From: Cryptomeria japonica
Taxonomy: Eukaryota; Streptophyta; Pinopsida; Cupressales; Cupressaceae
Direction of reading: 5' to 3'
Length of the DNA stretch: 64,000 nt
NCBI RefSeq assembly: GCF_030272615.1
Contig: NC_081406.1
Coordinates: 401,340,939 to 401,404,938 of the forward strand
Shown: positions 1 to 10,486 of the stretch, one piece after another
Position numbering within the stretch: the stretch's first letter is position 1
How the letters are laid out: every line of letters starts with the position of its first letter
Program-made: the position numbers and the translations under genes
The notes under the pieces: generated by a model
Seen by the model: the letters and a program-made list of their open reading frames with translations, nothing else
Told to the model about the DNA's origin: nothing
Databases searched by the model: none

Positions 1-692
1 TTTGATTCTCTCTTGCTTGATCTATTCTCATTGCTTTGGGAATGTAAATAATGTGAGTTTAATTGCCTTTCTTTTAATCTAAAAAATACTTTTGATTTTT
101 TGATTATGTATGAGTACTTTGATGTTTGAATTCCCTCTTCTTCCTTGAGTTTTTAGGGCTATTTTTTAAAGAAATCTTGGTGTTGTTTTTAGTGATCTTA
201 AAGTATAGTTGTATGGATTTATTGTTGTGTAGGGTTGTGAGATTATTCTTGAAGAAACAAAGATCAAAGAAACCAATAGATAGCACAATAACAAGAGAGA
301 TAGAGAATAAGATGATATTCTCGATATATGCAAAATAGATCAATTGGATCATTACATACAATGTATGATGAGCCTGCTTATAAAGGCAAGGCTAAGAGAC
401 ACGATAACACACAATGATGACATGTGGCTCAATGAGATGCAAGGGTAGGTAGGAGAAATAGTAAAATATTTCACATGAGGAGGATCACCCACTGAAGCTG
501 GAATTATCACTCCATGATAAGTTGATATGATAAAGTAATAACAATATCACACCATAAAAAGTAGAAATTATCCTACATACACACTCCCAATGTATGTGCA
601 TCTCCCTAAGTGTCTCAAATGTGGTGCATGTACCTAAATAAAGTTAAGTAAAGTGTAATTATATCCAACATGAATAAATAATTACATGAACA
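1..692 (-). repeat. 3' LTR of host copia element CopA (outer end uncertain)
   Basis: Read on the minus strand, a G-rich polypurine tract is followed by TGTTCATGTAATTATT, the expected start of a copia LTR, ending at plus position 692. A TATA box lies about 310 bp inside. I cannot fix the far end: a TG that could be the LTR terminus occurs near 122, but no target duplication can be tested because the other LTR lies outside the window. The short reading frames inside it have no coding features. The assignment rests on position (downstream of the copia remnants at 6387-8199 once GypA is removed) and on the polypurine tract. Confidence 0.55.
377..385 (-). promoter_or_regulatory. TATA box in CopA LTR
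   Basis: Minus-strand reading CTTTATAAG within GCCTTTATAAGCAGG. Its position inside the LTR fits a Pol II promoter for minus-strand CopA transcription. Confidence 0.45.
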
Positions 693-708
693 CCCCCCGT
701 TAAGTGCA
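693..708 (-). other. Polypurine tract of CopA
   Basis: On the minus strand CACTTAACGGGGGG directly precedes the LTR start TGTTCATG. This is the usual place for the plus-strand primer of a copia element. Confidence 0.5.
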
Positions 709-782
709 ACTTAAGGGAATGCACTTAAGTATACAATGCAACTAAGCAATGAAAGATCAGTATCGACTACAAGGTCATGTTA

Positions 783-787
783 GGTAC
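783..787. repeat. Target-site duplication of GypA (GGTAC)
   Basis: GGTAC lies immediately left of the GypA LTR start (788) and again at 6382-6386 immediately right of the other LTR. The 5-bp size is normal for Ty3/gypsy integration. It shows that 787 and 6387 were adjacent before insertion. Confidence 0.85.
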
Positions 788-2496
788 TGATGCAAAGAAT
801 AATCCACACACTCAACCAACTAAGGGAGATTTTTCTCCCAATTCACCTATCCAATTAGGCGATAGCTCTTCACTCACTCACAAAACCCCTCACAAGGTCA
901 TTGGTTACTCACAAGGCTTCAACACCCCAGAGACACCCCCATGCTTCTCAAAACTCCTACAACCATTGAAATACCTTAGATTAGGCTTAGATAACTTTCC
1001 TAAATCTAACTAAGAACTTCCAACCCCTTGGTTTACACCAAGCTCTAGAAAACTCCACTCTCTCAAGTTCATCTCATAATAGATCTCCAAATTCCACTAT
1101 TTCTCAACTCACATCAAGTAGAAGGTACTCAAAAGCCAATGTACCTCTTGAAACTCATTTAAGGACTTCTCAACATACCCAATCAAGGTTATCTACCCTC
1201 CCAACCACCCAAGAGGTCATAACTAGGTTTATTGCAGATTCACTATTTTTAGGACTATCATATAAAGTGCAGGGACAACCAATGATTATTGAGTCATTTA
1301 TCAATCCTTGGTCTTCAAAACTTGATCTTATGGTGAATATCTTCTCTACCTTCCTCTTAGTCACCAAAACCAACATCAAACCCCCTTCCTAACCTTGTAA
1401 AGTATGATGACACAACACACTATCAAACTGTGACAACCATGGGTTTGTAATCATAGTCAAAATAATTACTTCTACCACTCAATAACCCTTGAATCACACC
1501 AGAGAGTCTCCCTCACATCCCTCTCTACATTAAATAGGTCTCCCAGAGACCAATGCAGCACCTTCACCACTCAAAATCCCTCAAACCGTTGCTATATCAG
1601 ACTATGACACTATCAAATCAGTATTTTGCCATCATTTTCCGCATGCAAAAGTGAGCATGGTACCCTACAGACAAAACAAAACAAAGTAAATGACATTTAC
1701 CTCCATTCCATCAAGTATTGGCCTATTTTCATTGTGGAATGGGGGCTTATTACATTTTACAAAGACACTATTTACCCTACCTAGGGTTATAACATTTTTT
1801 ACAAAAATTAAGATCTCTCTCAAAATACAATCAAGTTGAATGAGACAAACACCAAATCAAAGAGGATTCATTCCTTTTTCACCATCAATGAGTTTACAAT
1901 GTAATAGAATGTGAAATCATGAAGAAAAATGCCCAAGAGCAGACTGTCACGTGTTAATACTCAGAAACATGCAAGAAATCTCAAATTTTTATTGATTTTC
2001 TTGCTACATATGTCACACCTAACCCAAGAATGACTAAGGGAAGTCTTATTTAAATGTTTCCCAATCCTTCCCAATGGTTATAACCACTTTTCAAAAATTT
2101 TTTGACAAACAATTTCTAATCACTCTCAAAAATGCAAGTTGCTTGACAACTTTGACAACATTTAGCAACTATCAAAATTTGATCCTAGACTCAACCTAAA
2201 AACTCCATGACTCAAAACTCATTTAAATAGGTCCAAATATATTTAAAATACCCTTAAATATCATTAAACATCACATTTGACCTATTGAGTCATATTTGCA
2301 TTATAGTGACATTTTTTTTGATTATTTTTGGCAATGTGACCCTAATAAGACTCAACACAACTCTTTATGGTCTCAATGACGTTTATTACATCGAATATGG
2401 TATTTCAAGACCTTATTCATGAAAAAACTCAAAAACATGAATTTAACACCAATTTTGGTCTCATAGTGGCCACTGTGTGCTAGGTGCTCCTGCACA
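788..2496 (-). repeat. GypA 3' LTR
   Basis: Starts TGATGCAAAG and ends CTCCTGCACA on the plus strand. It aligns along its whole length with 4664-6381, with scattered substitutions and small indels. As the downstream LTR of a minus-strand element it would supply the polyadenylation region. Confidence 0.85.
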
Positions 2497-2805
2497 TGAG
2501 TTAATTCTATGTCTTGCTCCACCTTTCTCCTTTGTTGCTCCATGTCTTCCCCATGATCTCTAGACTGCAACTTCCTTCCATTGTATCAAGAACTCGTTCC
2601 TAGAATTGTAGGCCCTACTCACATCTTTCCATGAGTGAGTTCTTACAACTAGACCTAGACTTTGCTTGCCATCCTTCCATGTTGTCATCTTTGCTTGAAT
2701 AAATGGATTTAGATCCTTATTTGCTACTTCTTGACCTATTGCAATAACATAAAGCAATTTCTTTCCAAACCTTGTGGGTTCTATAGTACAAATAATGGTC
2801 CCCAC
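2497..2805 (-). pseudogene. GypA 3' internal segment, possible pol C-terminal tail
   Basis: A minus-strand frame (2560-2805) includes RNEFLIQWKEV, reminiscent of the chromodomain-like end of gypsy integrases (a sequence ending near ...FLVKWKG). A second frame follows towards the LTR. If correct, the pol tail survived while RT, RNase H and integrase were lost between here and the protease. The match is short, and the frame could instead be chance. No clean polypurine tract abuts the LTR; the nearest purine-rich run is about 25 bp inside. Confidence 0.3.
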
Positions 2806-3060
2806 TATGATTGCATCAACTTCTTTCCAACCACCTTGTGGCTACTTGTAGATCTACTCTTGGACCTTCTTCTGATCCATCTTAGGTACCACCATCTAAT
2901 CTCCATCATCCCAACTTGAAACTACCTTCAAATTCTAATCTTTGGCAACCTCACTCCTTGAGGTGTCTTCAAATTTTCTTGTCTCTTCTTTATTGTTCTT
3001 CACAAACTCTTTCTTACCCACCAAGATGATCTTGGCTTCCTTCTTTTCTTCAACATCCCC

Positions 3061-3492
3061 CTACAATGGTGTCAACACAAAATTTCTCCCATACTTTGTG
3101 ATGATGTAGGTGTTATCATATCCATGATATAATGATTGCCTATGAAATTTCCATGGTCTTCCTAAAAGTAGGTGACAACAATCCATGGGCAAAATGTCAG
3201 ACAAAACCCTATCCTTATATTCTCCAATTTGAAAATCAACATAAGCTTGTTCATCTACCAAAATTGATTGAGTATCACTTACCCAAGATACTTTGTAAGG
3301 AGTTTGATGAGGAATTCTTTCTAGGTTCAATTTATCCACTATTTCCCTACACACCATATTATCTATTGAACCAAAATTTATCACTACCTTACATACCTTA
3401 CGTGTGCTCTTACATGTGGTCCTGATTAGACTCCTCCTTTGGCTGATGTCTTTCTCCTTAGATGACTTCAAAAAATTTCTTCTCACCATCAA
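3061..3492 (-). pseudogene. GypA aspartic protease domain (catalytic Asp lost)
   Basis: 143-codon open frame. The fold hallmarks of a Ty3/gypsy retropepsin are visible: a VVINFGSIDNMV stretch where active enzymes have D-S/T-G, then KLNLERIPHQTPYKV, and the C-terminal DILPMDCCHLLLGRPW motif that is highly typical of plant gypsy proteases. The expected catalytic Asp is Asn and the next residue is Phe, so the copy should be inactive. The frame is open, but the residue change and the broken gag upstream mark it as a remnant. It lies directly downstream of gag, as in gag-pro-pol order. Confidence 0.75.
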
Positions 3493-3559
3493 TGATTCCC
3501 CTATTTCAAGATCAACATATCTAATTGGAGAGTTTACACTTTCACCCTCATATTTTTAC

Positions 3560-4591
3560 ACCAGCTGTACTCTCTTTTCACTTGTCCTTTCTCTACCCCT
3601 TGATGCAGATCCTTGTCTTTGAGGGCAATTGAATGATAGATGACCAGTTTAATTATAATTTTATAACCTTCCTATGAATGTATTTGAACTTATACCTCCT
3701 CCAAATATGCTCGTAGAACCTTTTAATCCACCTCTTTGATCAGCAACTTGGTCCTTACCTTTGCTTCCATCTTCTTGGTCTTCATGAGACTATTTGGATG
3801 TCATGAAGGATCCTCTACCCCTCTGATTGTTTCCTCTTCTTCTCATGTACTTTTTTTACTTCCTCTTCAACTTCTCCTCAGCCTTCATGTCCAATTTGTA
3901 ACATTATTCTAATGTTCTAGGTTTGGAGAGACTAAGTTCATCCTAGATATTATATCTCAAGCTGCCAAGATATCTTGCTACCTTTTCTTCAATATCTTCC
4001 TCATGTGCTGCCCTTATGTCTAAGTTGTGAAGTTCCTCTATGTAGGCTTGTACATAAATTCTTTTGCCTTACACTTTCCAACCTCTTGTACAATTAGACC
4101 TTTTAGTCATTAGGAAATAACTTTCCCTTCATCTTTTCCACCATCTTGTACCATGAAGTGATCTTTGGCTTGTCCTTCTTCCATCTTTCAGCTTGCACAC
4201 AATCTCACCAATGTAGAGAATGTCCCCTCAATCTTGACTTAGCCACTTTTACCTTCTGATTATCTTCCACTTATTCACGTTAAAATTAGTTTTCCAATAC
4301 TCCAATCCAATCTATGAGTTCTTCTCCATCTAATTTACCACCATACATGGGTAAATTTGCCTTAGATTTGTCGTCACTTGCTCTAATTGCCTTAATGAGT
4401 TTTGTCATCCCTGCATCCTCTGGGTCCATTTATTCCTCTTGTGGGGCTTCATCTTCATCCTCTACTCATCCTTAGTTAGTCTCTTCATAAACAAACCTTC
4501 CTCTCCTTCTATCTTTGGCCTCTAATGCTTCCATCCTCTCTCTTAAGGCTCTCAACTCCCTAGAAACTATTGCACTAACCCTTGGGGGCAT
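3560..4591 (-). pseudogene. GypA gag, multiply broken
   Basis: Starting at the minus-strand ATG at 4591 (MPPRVSAIVSRELRALRERM) the translation shows an Arg/Glu-rich N-terminus, an acidic linker, then fragments typical of a gypsy retrotrans_gag domain (GGKLDGEELIDWIG, KVAKSRLRGHSLHW, DCVQAERWKKDKPKITSW, EKMKGKL). These are separated by many in-frame stops and several frameshifts. The C-terminal zinc-knuckle area near 3600-3650 is degenerate. Gag would form the particle core. No product could be made from this copy. Confidence 0.7.
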
Positions 4592-4648
4592 CTTGTCTTC
4601 AAATTATCAAAATTTCTTCTTTCAACCTTCAAGGTATATAATTAATTT

Positions 4649-4660
4649 TCTTTGATACCA
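4649..4660 (-). other. GypA primer-binding site (tRNA-iMet type)
   Basis: On the minus strand, TGGTATCAAAGA follows the 5' LTR end by three bases, close to the canonical TGGTATCAGAGC complementary to initiator tRNA-Met. Confidence 0.75.
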
Positions 4661-4663
4661 CTT

Positions 4664-6381
4664 TGATGTAGATCATCCACACACTCAACCAACTAATGGA
4701 GATCTTTCTCCCAACTCAACTATCCAATTACTTGATAGCTCTTCACTCACTCACAAAACCCCTCACAAGGTCATTAGTTACTCACAAGGATTAAACACCC
4801 CAAAGACATCCCCATGCTTCTCAAAACTCCTAAAACCATTGACATGCCTTAGATTAGGCTTATACAACTTTCCTAAATCCAACTACGAACTTCCAACCCC
4901 TTGGTTCACACCAAACTCACAAAACTCTCAAGTTCATCTCATAATAGATCTCCAAATTCCACTATTACTCAACTCACATCAATTAGAATGTAATCACAAG
5001 CCAATATACCTATTGAAACCCTTATAAGGACTTATCAAAATTCCCAATCAAGGTTCTCTACCCTCTCAACCACCAAAGAAGTCATAACCAGGTTTATTGC
5101 AAATTCACTATTTTTAGGACAATCATACAAAGTTTAGGGACAACCAATGATTCTTGAGTCATTTCTCAATCCTTCGTCTTAAAAAATTGATCTCATTGTG
5201 AAGATATTATCTACCTTCCTCTTAGTCATCAAACCCAATATAAAAGCCCCTTCCTAACCTTGCAAAGTATGATGACACAACACACTGTCAAACTATGACA
5301 ACCATGGGTTTTGTAAGGACAATCAAAATAATTACTTGCTTTCTATGGTTCTACCACTCAATAACCCTTGAATCACACCAAAAAGTATCCCTCACATCCC
5401 TCTCTCCATTAACTAGGTCTCCCAAGGACCAATTAAGAACCTTCACCACTCAAACTCCCTCAAACCACTGTTATATCAGACTATGATACTATAAAATCAG
5501 TATTTTACCATCATTTTGCACATGCAAAAGTGAGAATGGTACCCTACAAAAAAAATAAAATAAATAAATGATATTTCCCCCCATTTCACCAATTATTGGT
5601 CTATGTTCATCATGGAATGGGGGCTTATTACATTTTAGAAAGACACTATTTACCCTACCCAGGGTTTAAAATGTTTTTACAAAAATTAAGATAACTCTCT
5701 CAAAATACTATCAAGTTAGATGAGAAAAACACCAAATTAGAGAGGATACATTCCTTTTTCACCATAAATGAGTTTAAAATGAAATAGAACAAGAAATCAT
5801 GAATAAAAATGCCCAAGAGTAGACTATCATGCGTAAATACTAAAAAAATGTAGGAAACCTCAAATTTTTATTGATTTTCTTGCTACATACATCACACCCA
5901 ACCCCAAAATTACTGAAGGAAGGCTTATCTAAATATTTCCCAAGCCTTCCCAATGGTTATAACCACTTTTCAATTTATTTTTTATAAACAATTTCTAATC
6001 ACTCTCAAAAATGCAAAAGTTGCTTGACAAGTTTGACAACATTTAGCAACTTTGTCAAAATTTGATCCTAGACTCAACCTGAAAAACTCCATGAATCAAA
6101 ACTCATTTAAATAGGTCAAAATAGATCTAAAAGACCCTTACATATCATTAAACATCATATTTTACCTATTGAGACATATTTGCATTATAGTGACAATTAT
6201 TTTGACAATTTATGGCAATGTGACCCTAATAAGACTCAACACAACTCTTGATGGTCTCAATGACCTTTGTTACATCAAATATGGTATTTCAAGATATTAT
6301 TCATGAAAAATTTGAAAAATATGAACTTATCACCAATGTTGGCCTCATGGTGGCCACTTTGTGCTAGGTGCTCTTGCACCA
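4664..6381 (-). repeat. GypA 5' LTR
   Basis: Plus-strand start TGATGTAGATC, end CTTGCACCA, followed by the GGTAC duplication. It pairs with the LTR at 788-2496. Divergence between the two is obvious by eye (substitutions every 10-20 bases), so the insertion is not recent. Confidence 0.85.
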
Positions 6382-6386
6382 GGTAC

Positions 6387-6857
6387 CCATGTACAAATAT
6401 AAATGCAATCTCTTATAAAGCAGGGAAAGAGAGAAAAACCCAATGGGAAAAAACTCCCCCAAAAGAGAGATGAAAACAATACAAATAAATATCAAAGAAT
6501 CATGTGAAGGAAAAAACCCAATGTGAGGAAAAAGTCCCCCCCATATGAGAGAAGAATAGAGACCAAGTATCCCTCCCTCAATGTAGAATCTGCACCAATG
6601 GTATAAGCTCGAAACTAAATAAAGAAAATGCTCCATGATCATCGAAAAACGTTCCTCCCCTTGGGAAGAAAAAAATAAAAAGGTGTATCCATGAAGTCTC
6701 CCCAATCAATAAGGGAATATGTAGGAAAAAAACTCAAGATGTATGAAGTCTCTGAAAACTACTCAAGTGTCCCCATGTCAATGTTCAAAGTTGCTCCCTC
6801 CAAATCAGGTGTACTAGACCACACTGCTAAAAAATGAAACCCAAGATCTAGTGGAGA
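6387..6857 (-). other. CopA 3' non-coding segment
   Basis: Minus-strand sequence between the end of the CopA reading frame and the GypA insertion. It has no coding potential that I can support. Repeated AAACCCAATG / AAACTCCCCC blocks are present. Removing GypA joins it to the polypurine tract and LTR on the left. Confidence 0.5.
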
Positions 6858-7631
6858 TTAATGTAAAACAAGTTCCAAAGACTCACATGTATTCTCTAAG
6901 GATAAGGGGACCTCCTCCAGTTGTTGTACATAAGAATCCACTATCATGTCAACCTTGAAAGAATGATCATGTAGAGAATGAACAAGAGGGTCAGAGTTTT
7001 CCCTCATAATAATCAAAGAAGGATCATATTCATCAAAGAGAAGATGAATATCATCAATGATGTCTCCCAAATCTGCAATGTAGGACTCCACAAACAAACC
7101 TGCAATGTCTATCAAGTAGGCATCCCAACGAGCTGAAGCTGGAAGACAAGATATATCTTGCTGCATTGAATCATCAGAAGGCAAAACTGTCACATCATTT
7201 GCATTAGTAGGTATAATAGGTGATTTGATATCAAGAGGAGAAGATGAAATGAAAGGTTCAAGAATGGGGTCACACATGAGAATCCCCAAACTCAAGTACC
7301 CAAAGTTCTTGAAATCTAAATCATCATAAGAAGTGTGATCATCATGTGAAGAATCATCCTCATAAATAGGAAAAAAATCTGCAAAGGAATATAAGAGAGA
7401 TGCATGATCAACCACCCCTATAGAAATAATATCTCTAGTTTCCAAGCCTCTAATGATAAGTGAATTAGGTGTGAACTCCACCGTTTTCCTTGTTGCCCCA
7501 TGTGTGAATTGATAGATGGAAAGAAGATTGTTTGTCAAATGGGGTACATAAAACACATCATTGAAGGAGTTATCCCCAATGGTAATATATCCTTTCCCAA
7601 TCAAATCCATGTATGTATTATTGCCCATCAA
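6858..7631 (-). pseudogene. CopA pre-integrase region fused to an acidic ORF of unknown function
   Basis: 257-codon open frame. Residues 1-75 match the copia protease/GAG-pre-integrase junction: GYITIGDNSFNDVFYVPHL, TNNLLSIYQFTHG, KTVEFTPNS. About residue 85 onward the similarity stops where a normal copia pol would continue with the HHCC zinc finger and integrase core. The remaining 170 residues are rich in Asp, Ser, Ile and Leu, with no motif I recognise. The frame ends in the 3' non-coding segment, so integrase, RT and RNase H are absent. CopA was therefore probably a non-autonomous derivative before its later invasions. A chance-open decayed region is the alternative. Confidence 0.6.
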
Positions 7632-8199
7632 AATCTATGGCATGGTGTAAGGCTCAAATGAAGAGAACATAGACAATGAAGATGCCATATAATGACAATC
7701 CCCTGAATCTAGAAGCCATCTCCCTAAATCATGACTTGTAGTAGCACAAAGAGCTTGTCCTTTTCTTGTCCCAAAAGAGTGAGTCTTCACACTTGTTGCT
7801 ACCATGAATTCTTTCCCTTTCCCCTTTGATTTTGAGGAACTGGAAGGTGACGAATCCTCCTTTTTGTAAGCATTAGGAAAATTGATGTTTTTCTTTTTGA
7901 GGATATGTATGAGCTCATCTATTTGCCTAGAATAGAAATGATGCTCCTCATGACCAACCTTTTTACAATAGGCACAAGTTGATCTCTCCTTCTTTATTGA
8001 ATTGTCCTTCTCGCAAGAGGATGAATCCCTTTGTTGTGGAGAAGGTGATTCTTTGTCCTTAGTCTTTAATTGTCGTTTCTTCTTGTTGGAGTTGTCCTTT
8101 CCTTGATTTACTTTGTTCCCCTTGATTCACCACAAATGCTTGTGACTTGGAAGTCTTAAGAATGCCCATTCTTATCAACTTGGTTTGCTCCATCATTAG
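7632..8199 (-). pseudogene. CopA Gag C-terminus and protease active-site region
   Basis: Minus-strand translation gives a Gag tail (ILKTSKSQAFVVNQG), a zinc knuckle CAYCKKVGHEEHHF in which the last Cys of the CX2CX4HX4C pattern is replaced, a Lys/Ser-rich linker, and RWLLDSGDCHYMAS. The last carries the D-S-G catalytic triplet of copia proteases. Frameshifts and a stop just before the downstream frame break it. The upstream half of Gag lies 24 kb away at 32575-33136 because NA1 inserted here. Confidence 0.7.
8195..8199. repeat. Target-site duplication of NA1 (ATTAG / ATCAG)
   Basis: ATTAG precedes the NA1 LTR start. ATCAG follows its end at 32570-32574, one mismatch. The two flanks together restore continuous CopA Gag reading across the junction, which independently supports the boundaries. 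Confidence 0.85.
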
Positions 8200-8997
8200 T
8201 GTTGGAAAATACACACTCCAATGAGATATTGGAAGTGATTGAAGGTATTATCATTGATGGAAACCTTACAATCATGTGATACCAGCGGGAAGACACCAGC
8301 ACCGGCACCGATAGACTCTACATTGACATGCAAGACACCAGCACTGAAAAGGAAGATTATTGGCACCCTGGCCAACAATAATTTTGTATTAATGTATTTT
8401 GTAATTAATTGTAAAATCTTTTGTAAAGCCGACATGGTGGATTGTAACATGACTCATATATGTATAAGATCATTGTAGATCACTTTATATGTTAAGGAAT
8501 GATGTGAAAGATAGAAGGTAGCAGACCTATTATGCGAATTATTGGATAAGGGTTTATGTATGTAGCAGAGCTTAAACTGGTATTGAATCTAGCATAGAAG
8601 ATGCTAATCTAAAGCAGTACAAGACATTGGATTAGTATAATCCATTTTTGTAAGTTAGTGTGACTTCTTTTGTAATTGAGTAGTGAGCTCTAGGCACTTG
8701 GCCTTCCTGCATACGTAGGACCCTATTGTAGCAGTAATATTATCTTATTGGCCAGTAAGTGAATATTGTGGTTCACAAATCCCACCGAGGTTTTTCCCAC
8801 ACTGGGTTTCCTCATTAAAATATTGTGCTATGGTGTGTTTTTCATGTTGTAGTTGTTATTCTTATTTTCTACATTATTTCTGGTTTACCAGTACACAGTT
8901 TTAATATGTTTTTCATGTTATAAGTTAAGAAAATATTATTACCGGTCAAATACTGATTCACCCCCCCCCCCTCTTAGTATCTTTGGGAATCTTAACA
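8200..8997 (+). repeat. NA1 5' LTR
   Basis: 798 bp, TGTTGGAAAATACACAC at the start and ATCTTAACA at the end. It contains CACCGGCA/ACCGAT-type repeats in U3, a TATA box near 8457, the conserved block around 8681-8735 and an 11-C tract (8961-8971) just before the 3' end. Confidence 0.9.
8457..8468 (+). promoter_or_regulatory. TATA box of NA1 LTR
   Basis: TATATGTATAAG followed directly by ATCATTGTAGATC. The same TATA-then-GATCNCATTGTAGA arrangement occurs in the NA2 and CopB LTRs, which supports a real promoter and transcript start region. Confidence 0.6.
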
Positions 8998-8999
8998 AT

Positions 9000-9011
9000 T
9001 GGTATCAGAGC
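9000..9011 (+). other. NA1 primer-binding site
   Basis: TGGTATCAGAGC, perfectly complementary to the initiator tRNA-Met 3' end as used by most plant copia elements. It starts two bases after the LTR. Confidence 0.85.
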
Positions 9012-9068
9012 CCGGTCCTCTATTTTCAGAAGCCTAACAGCTTGAGGAAGATCTTGTGACCGGTAGAG

Positions 9069-10073
9069 ATGGAAAACTTGAGAAAGCAATTAGAAATAGC
9101 TCTTTCAGACTATGATGCAGAAAAGGTGAAGAATATCAAACTTGAGGATGATCTGAAGGCTGCTCAGGATATCATTCAAGCACTTCAAGAAAATTACACT
9201 ATAGCAAGGAATAAAAGAAGAGAACTTTGTGAGAAGATGTAGAAAGAGGAAGATGAAAAGGAAACTCTTAATGATTTGGTAAACAAGCTAAGACAAGAAA
9301 TCAGTACAACAAAGAATGAGATGCAAGATATGACTATGAGATTTTGTAAAGAAATTGAAGACAGAAAGAAGAATGAAGAAGACTTGGTTAGAAGACTAAA
9401 TGATGTTGGAAATGAAAACACAAGACTCAGTCATGAAAATGATATGTTAAAGACAGATTTAATGCATACACAAAATGACAGAACTGAACTCATAAGACAA
9501 AACGGAATCTTGGAGAATGAACTGACTGCTGTAAATCAACACAAGGATAAATTCAAGAAAAGTTTAGAAGAACTTGTTGACATGCTGAAGAATCAGAAAC
9601 CTAATGGTGATAAAAATCGACTTGGTTTTGAAACTGGTGAAAGCTCTGGTACTGCAAACAATCATGATCATAGCAAACCGGTAAGACAACCTAATGCTTA
9701 CAATTTCAATGGGAAATGCTTTAACTGTAACAAGTATGTTCATAGAGAAAATCAATGTAGATCTAGAAATTATCAGAACACTAATACACCCATCGGTCAA
9801 TGTTCTAAATGCAACAAAGTTGGTCATAACTCAGAAAATTGCAGAATGAATGTAAGATGTTATGTTTGTGGAAGATTTGGACAATTATCTAATCAATACA
9901 AAACACATACCGGCATAGGATATGGGAAAGCTATTCAGAAAAACAATGTGACTTGTTATGCTTGTAAGAAAATTGGACATATTACAAAATTTTGTAGAAG
10001 CAAGTCCCCACCGGCAAATAACAAATGTCCTAGTTTGAAAGGTAAAGAAAAGGTTGAAGAGGTAAAGCAATAA
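9069..10073 (+). pseudogene. NA1 ORF1: coiled-coil, four-zinc-knuckle Gag-like protein
   Basis: Starts MENLRKQLEIALSDYDAE, 70 bp after the primer site. A single in-frame TAG (9240-9242) separates the first 57 codons from the rest; otherwise the frame is open for 334 codons. Residues about 1-180 form a long charged coiled coil. A basic linker ending in NRLGFETGES follows, resembling the segment before the knuckles in Sirevirus Gag. Then come four knuckle positions: CFNCNKYVHRENQC, CSKCNKVGHNSENC, CYVCGRFGQLSNQY (degenerate) and CYACKKIGHITKFC. It probably binds RNA and packages the element. The globular capsid domain of a standard copia Gag is not seen. Confidence 0.7.
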
Positions 10074-10486
10074 TTCTGAAAACAATGGATCAAAAAGTTA
10101 GATAAGAATGTTGATGGGAATACCCCTCCACCGATAGAATAGAGTATCACTCCACCAGCAAGAGACTCTTCATCTAACTGAAGGAAAATCCTTTGGGGGT
10201 TTAGCAACAAAATGAAATACATGCTATTATTCCCTCGATTGATGGTGAGAAGTTGAAATTACTTCTATATCGGTAGATGAGTTAAGTTGTGACTTAACTG
10301 GTGAGCATTAAATGTGGTAGTTGGAGAAAACAACATTATAAAGAAAGTGTTTTGGCTCCTTTTTCATTCACCAAGCATTCAAATCTTTGAGAGCACGAAA
10401 ATTCCCGAGCGTAGGCATTCCTAGCGAAAAAGTGAAGCAATTCATCAAAGTATTCTTCCTAAAGGTAGATTGAGGTATTTATAATC
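10074..10486 (+). promoter_or_regulatory. NA1 ORF1-ORF2 intergenic leader with TATA-like box at 10337
   Basis: The frame of ORF1 continues recognisably for about 35 codons beyond its stop (compare NA2), then coding similarity ends. TATAAAG at 10337-10343 lies 150 bp before the ORF2 ATG and is followed by TTTTGGCTCC. The same TATA plus TTTTGGCTCC pair occurs at the same distance in NA2. This suggests a separate promoter for ORF2. It is inference from two copies only. Confidence 0.45.

Larger units (their letters stand above)
788..6381 (-). mobile_element. GypA: Ty3/gypsy element lacking RT and integrase
   Basis: Two direct repeats of about 1.71 kb (788-2496 and 4664-6381) flank a 2.17-kb interior, with TG...CA ends and a GGTAC duplication. 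A minus-strand primer site (4649-4660), a Gag remnant and a protease remnant set the orientation. The interior is far too short for a full pol: no reverse transcriptase, RNase H or integrase motif is present. It resembles the Gag-only non-autonomous (TR-GAG) class, though protease and a possible pol tail remain, so an internal deletion of an autonomous chromovirus-like element is equally likely. Confidence 0.85.

Noticed and set aside
104-361. Overlapping open frames on both strands at the left end
   Set aside because: They lie within the CopA LTR beside its TATA box, show no domain, and are of a length expected by chance.
2731-3622. Plus-strand frames (for example 3132-3425)
   Set aside because: They are antisense shadows of the GypA protease and gag, whose minus-strand motifs are clear.
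6364-6705. Minus-strand 113-codon frame with hydrophobic segments
   Set aside because: It crosses the junction of the GypA LTR and CopA sequence, so it cannot be an ancestral gene.
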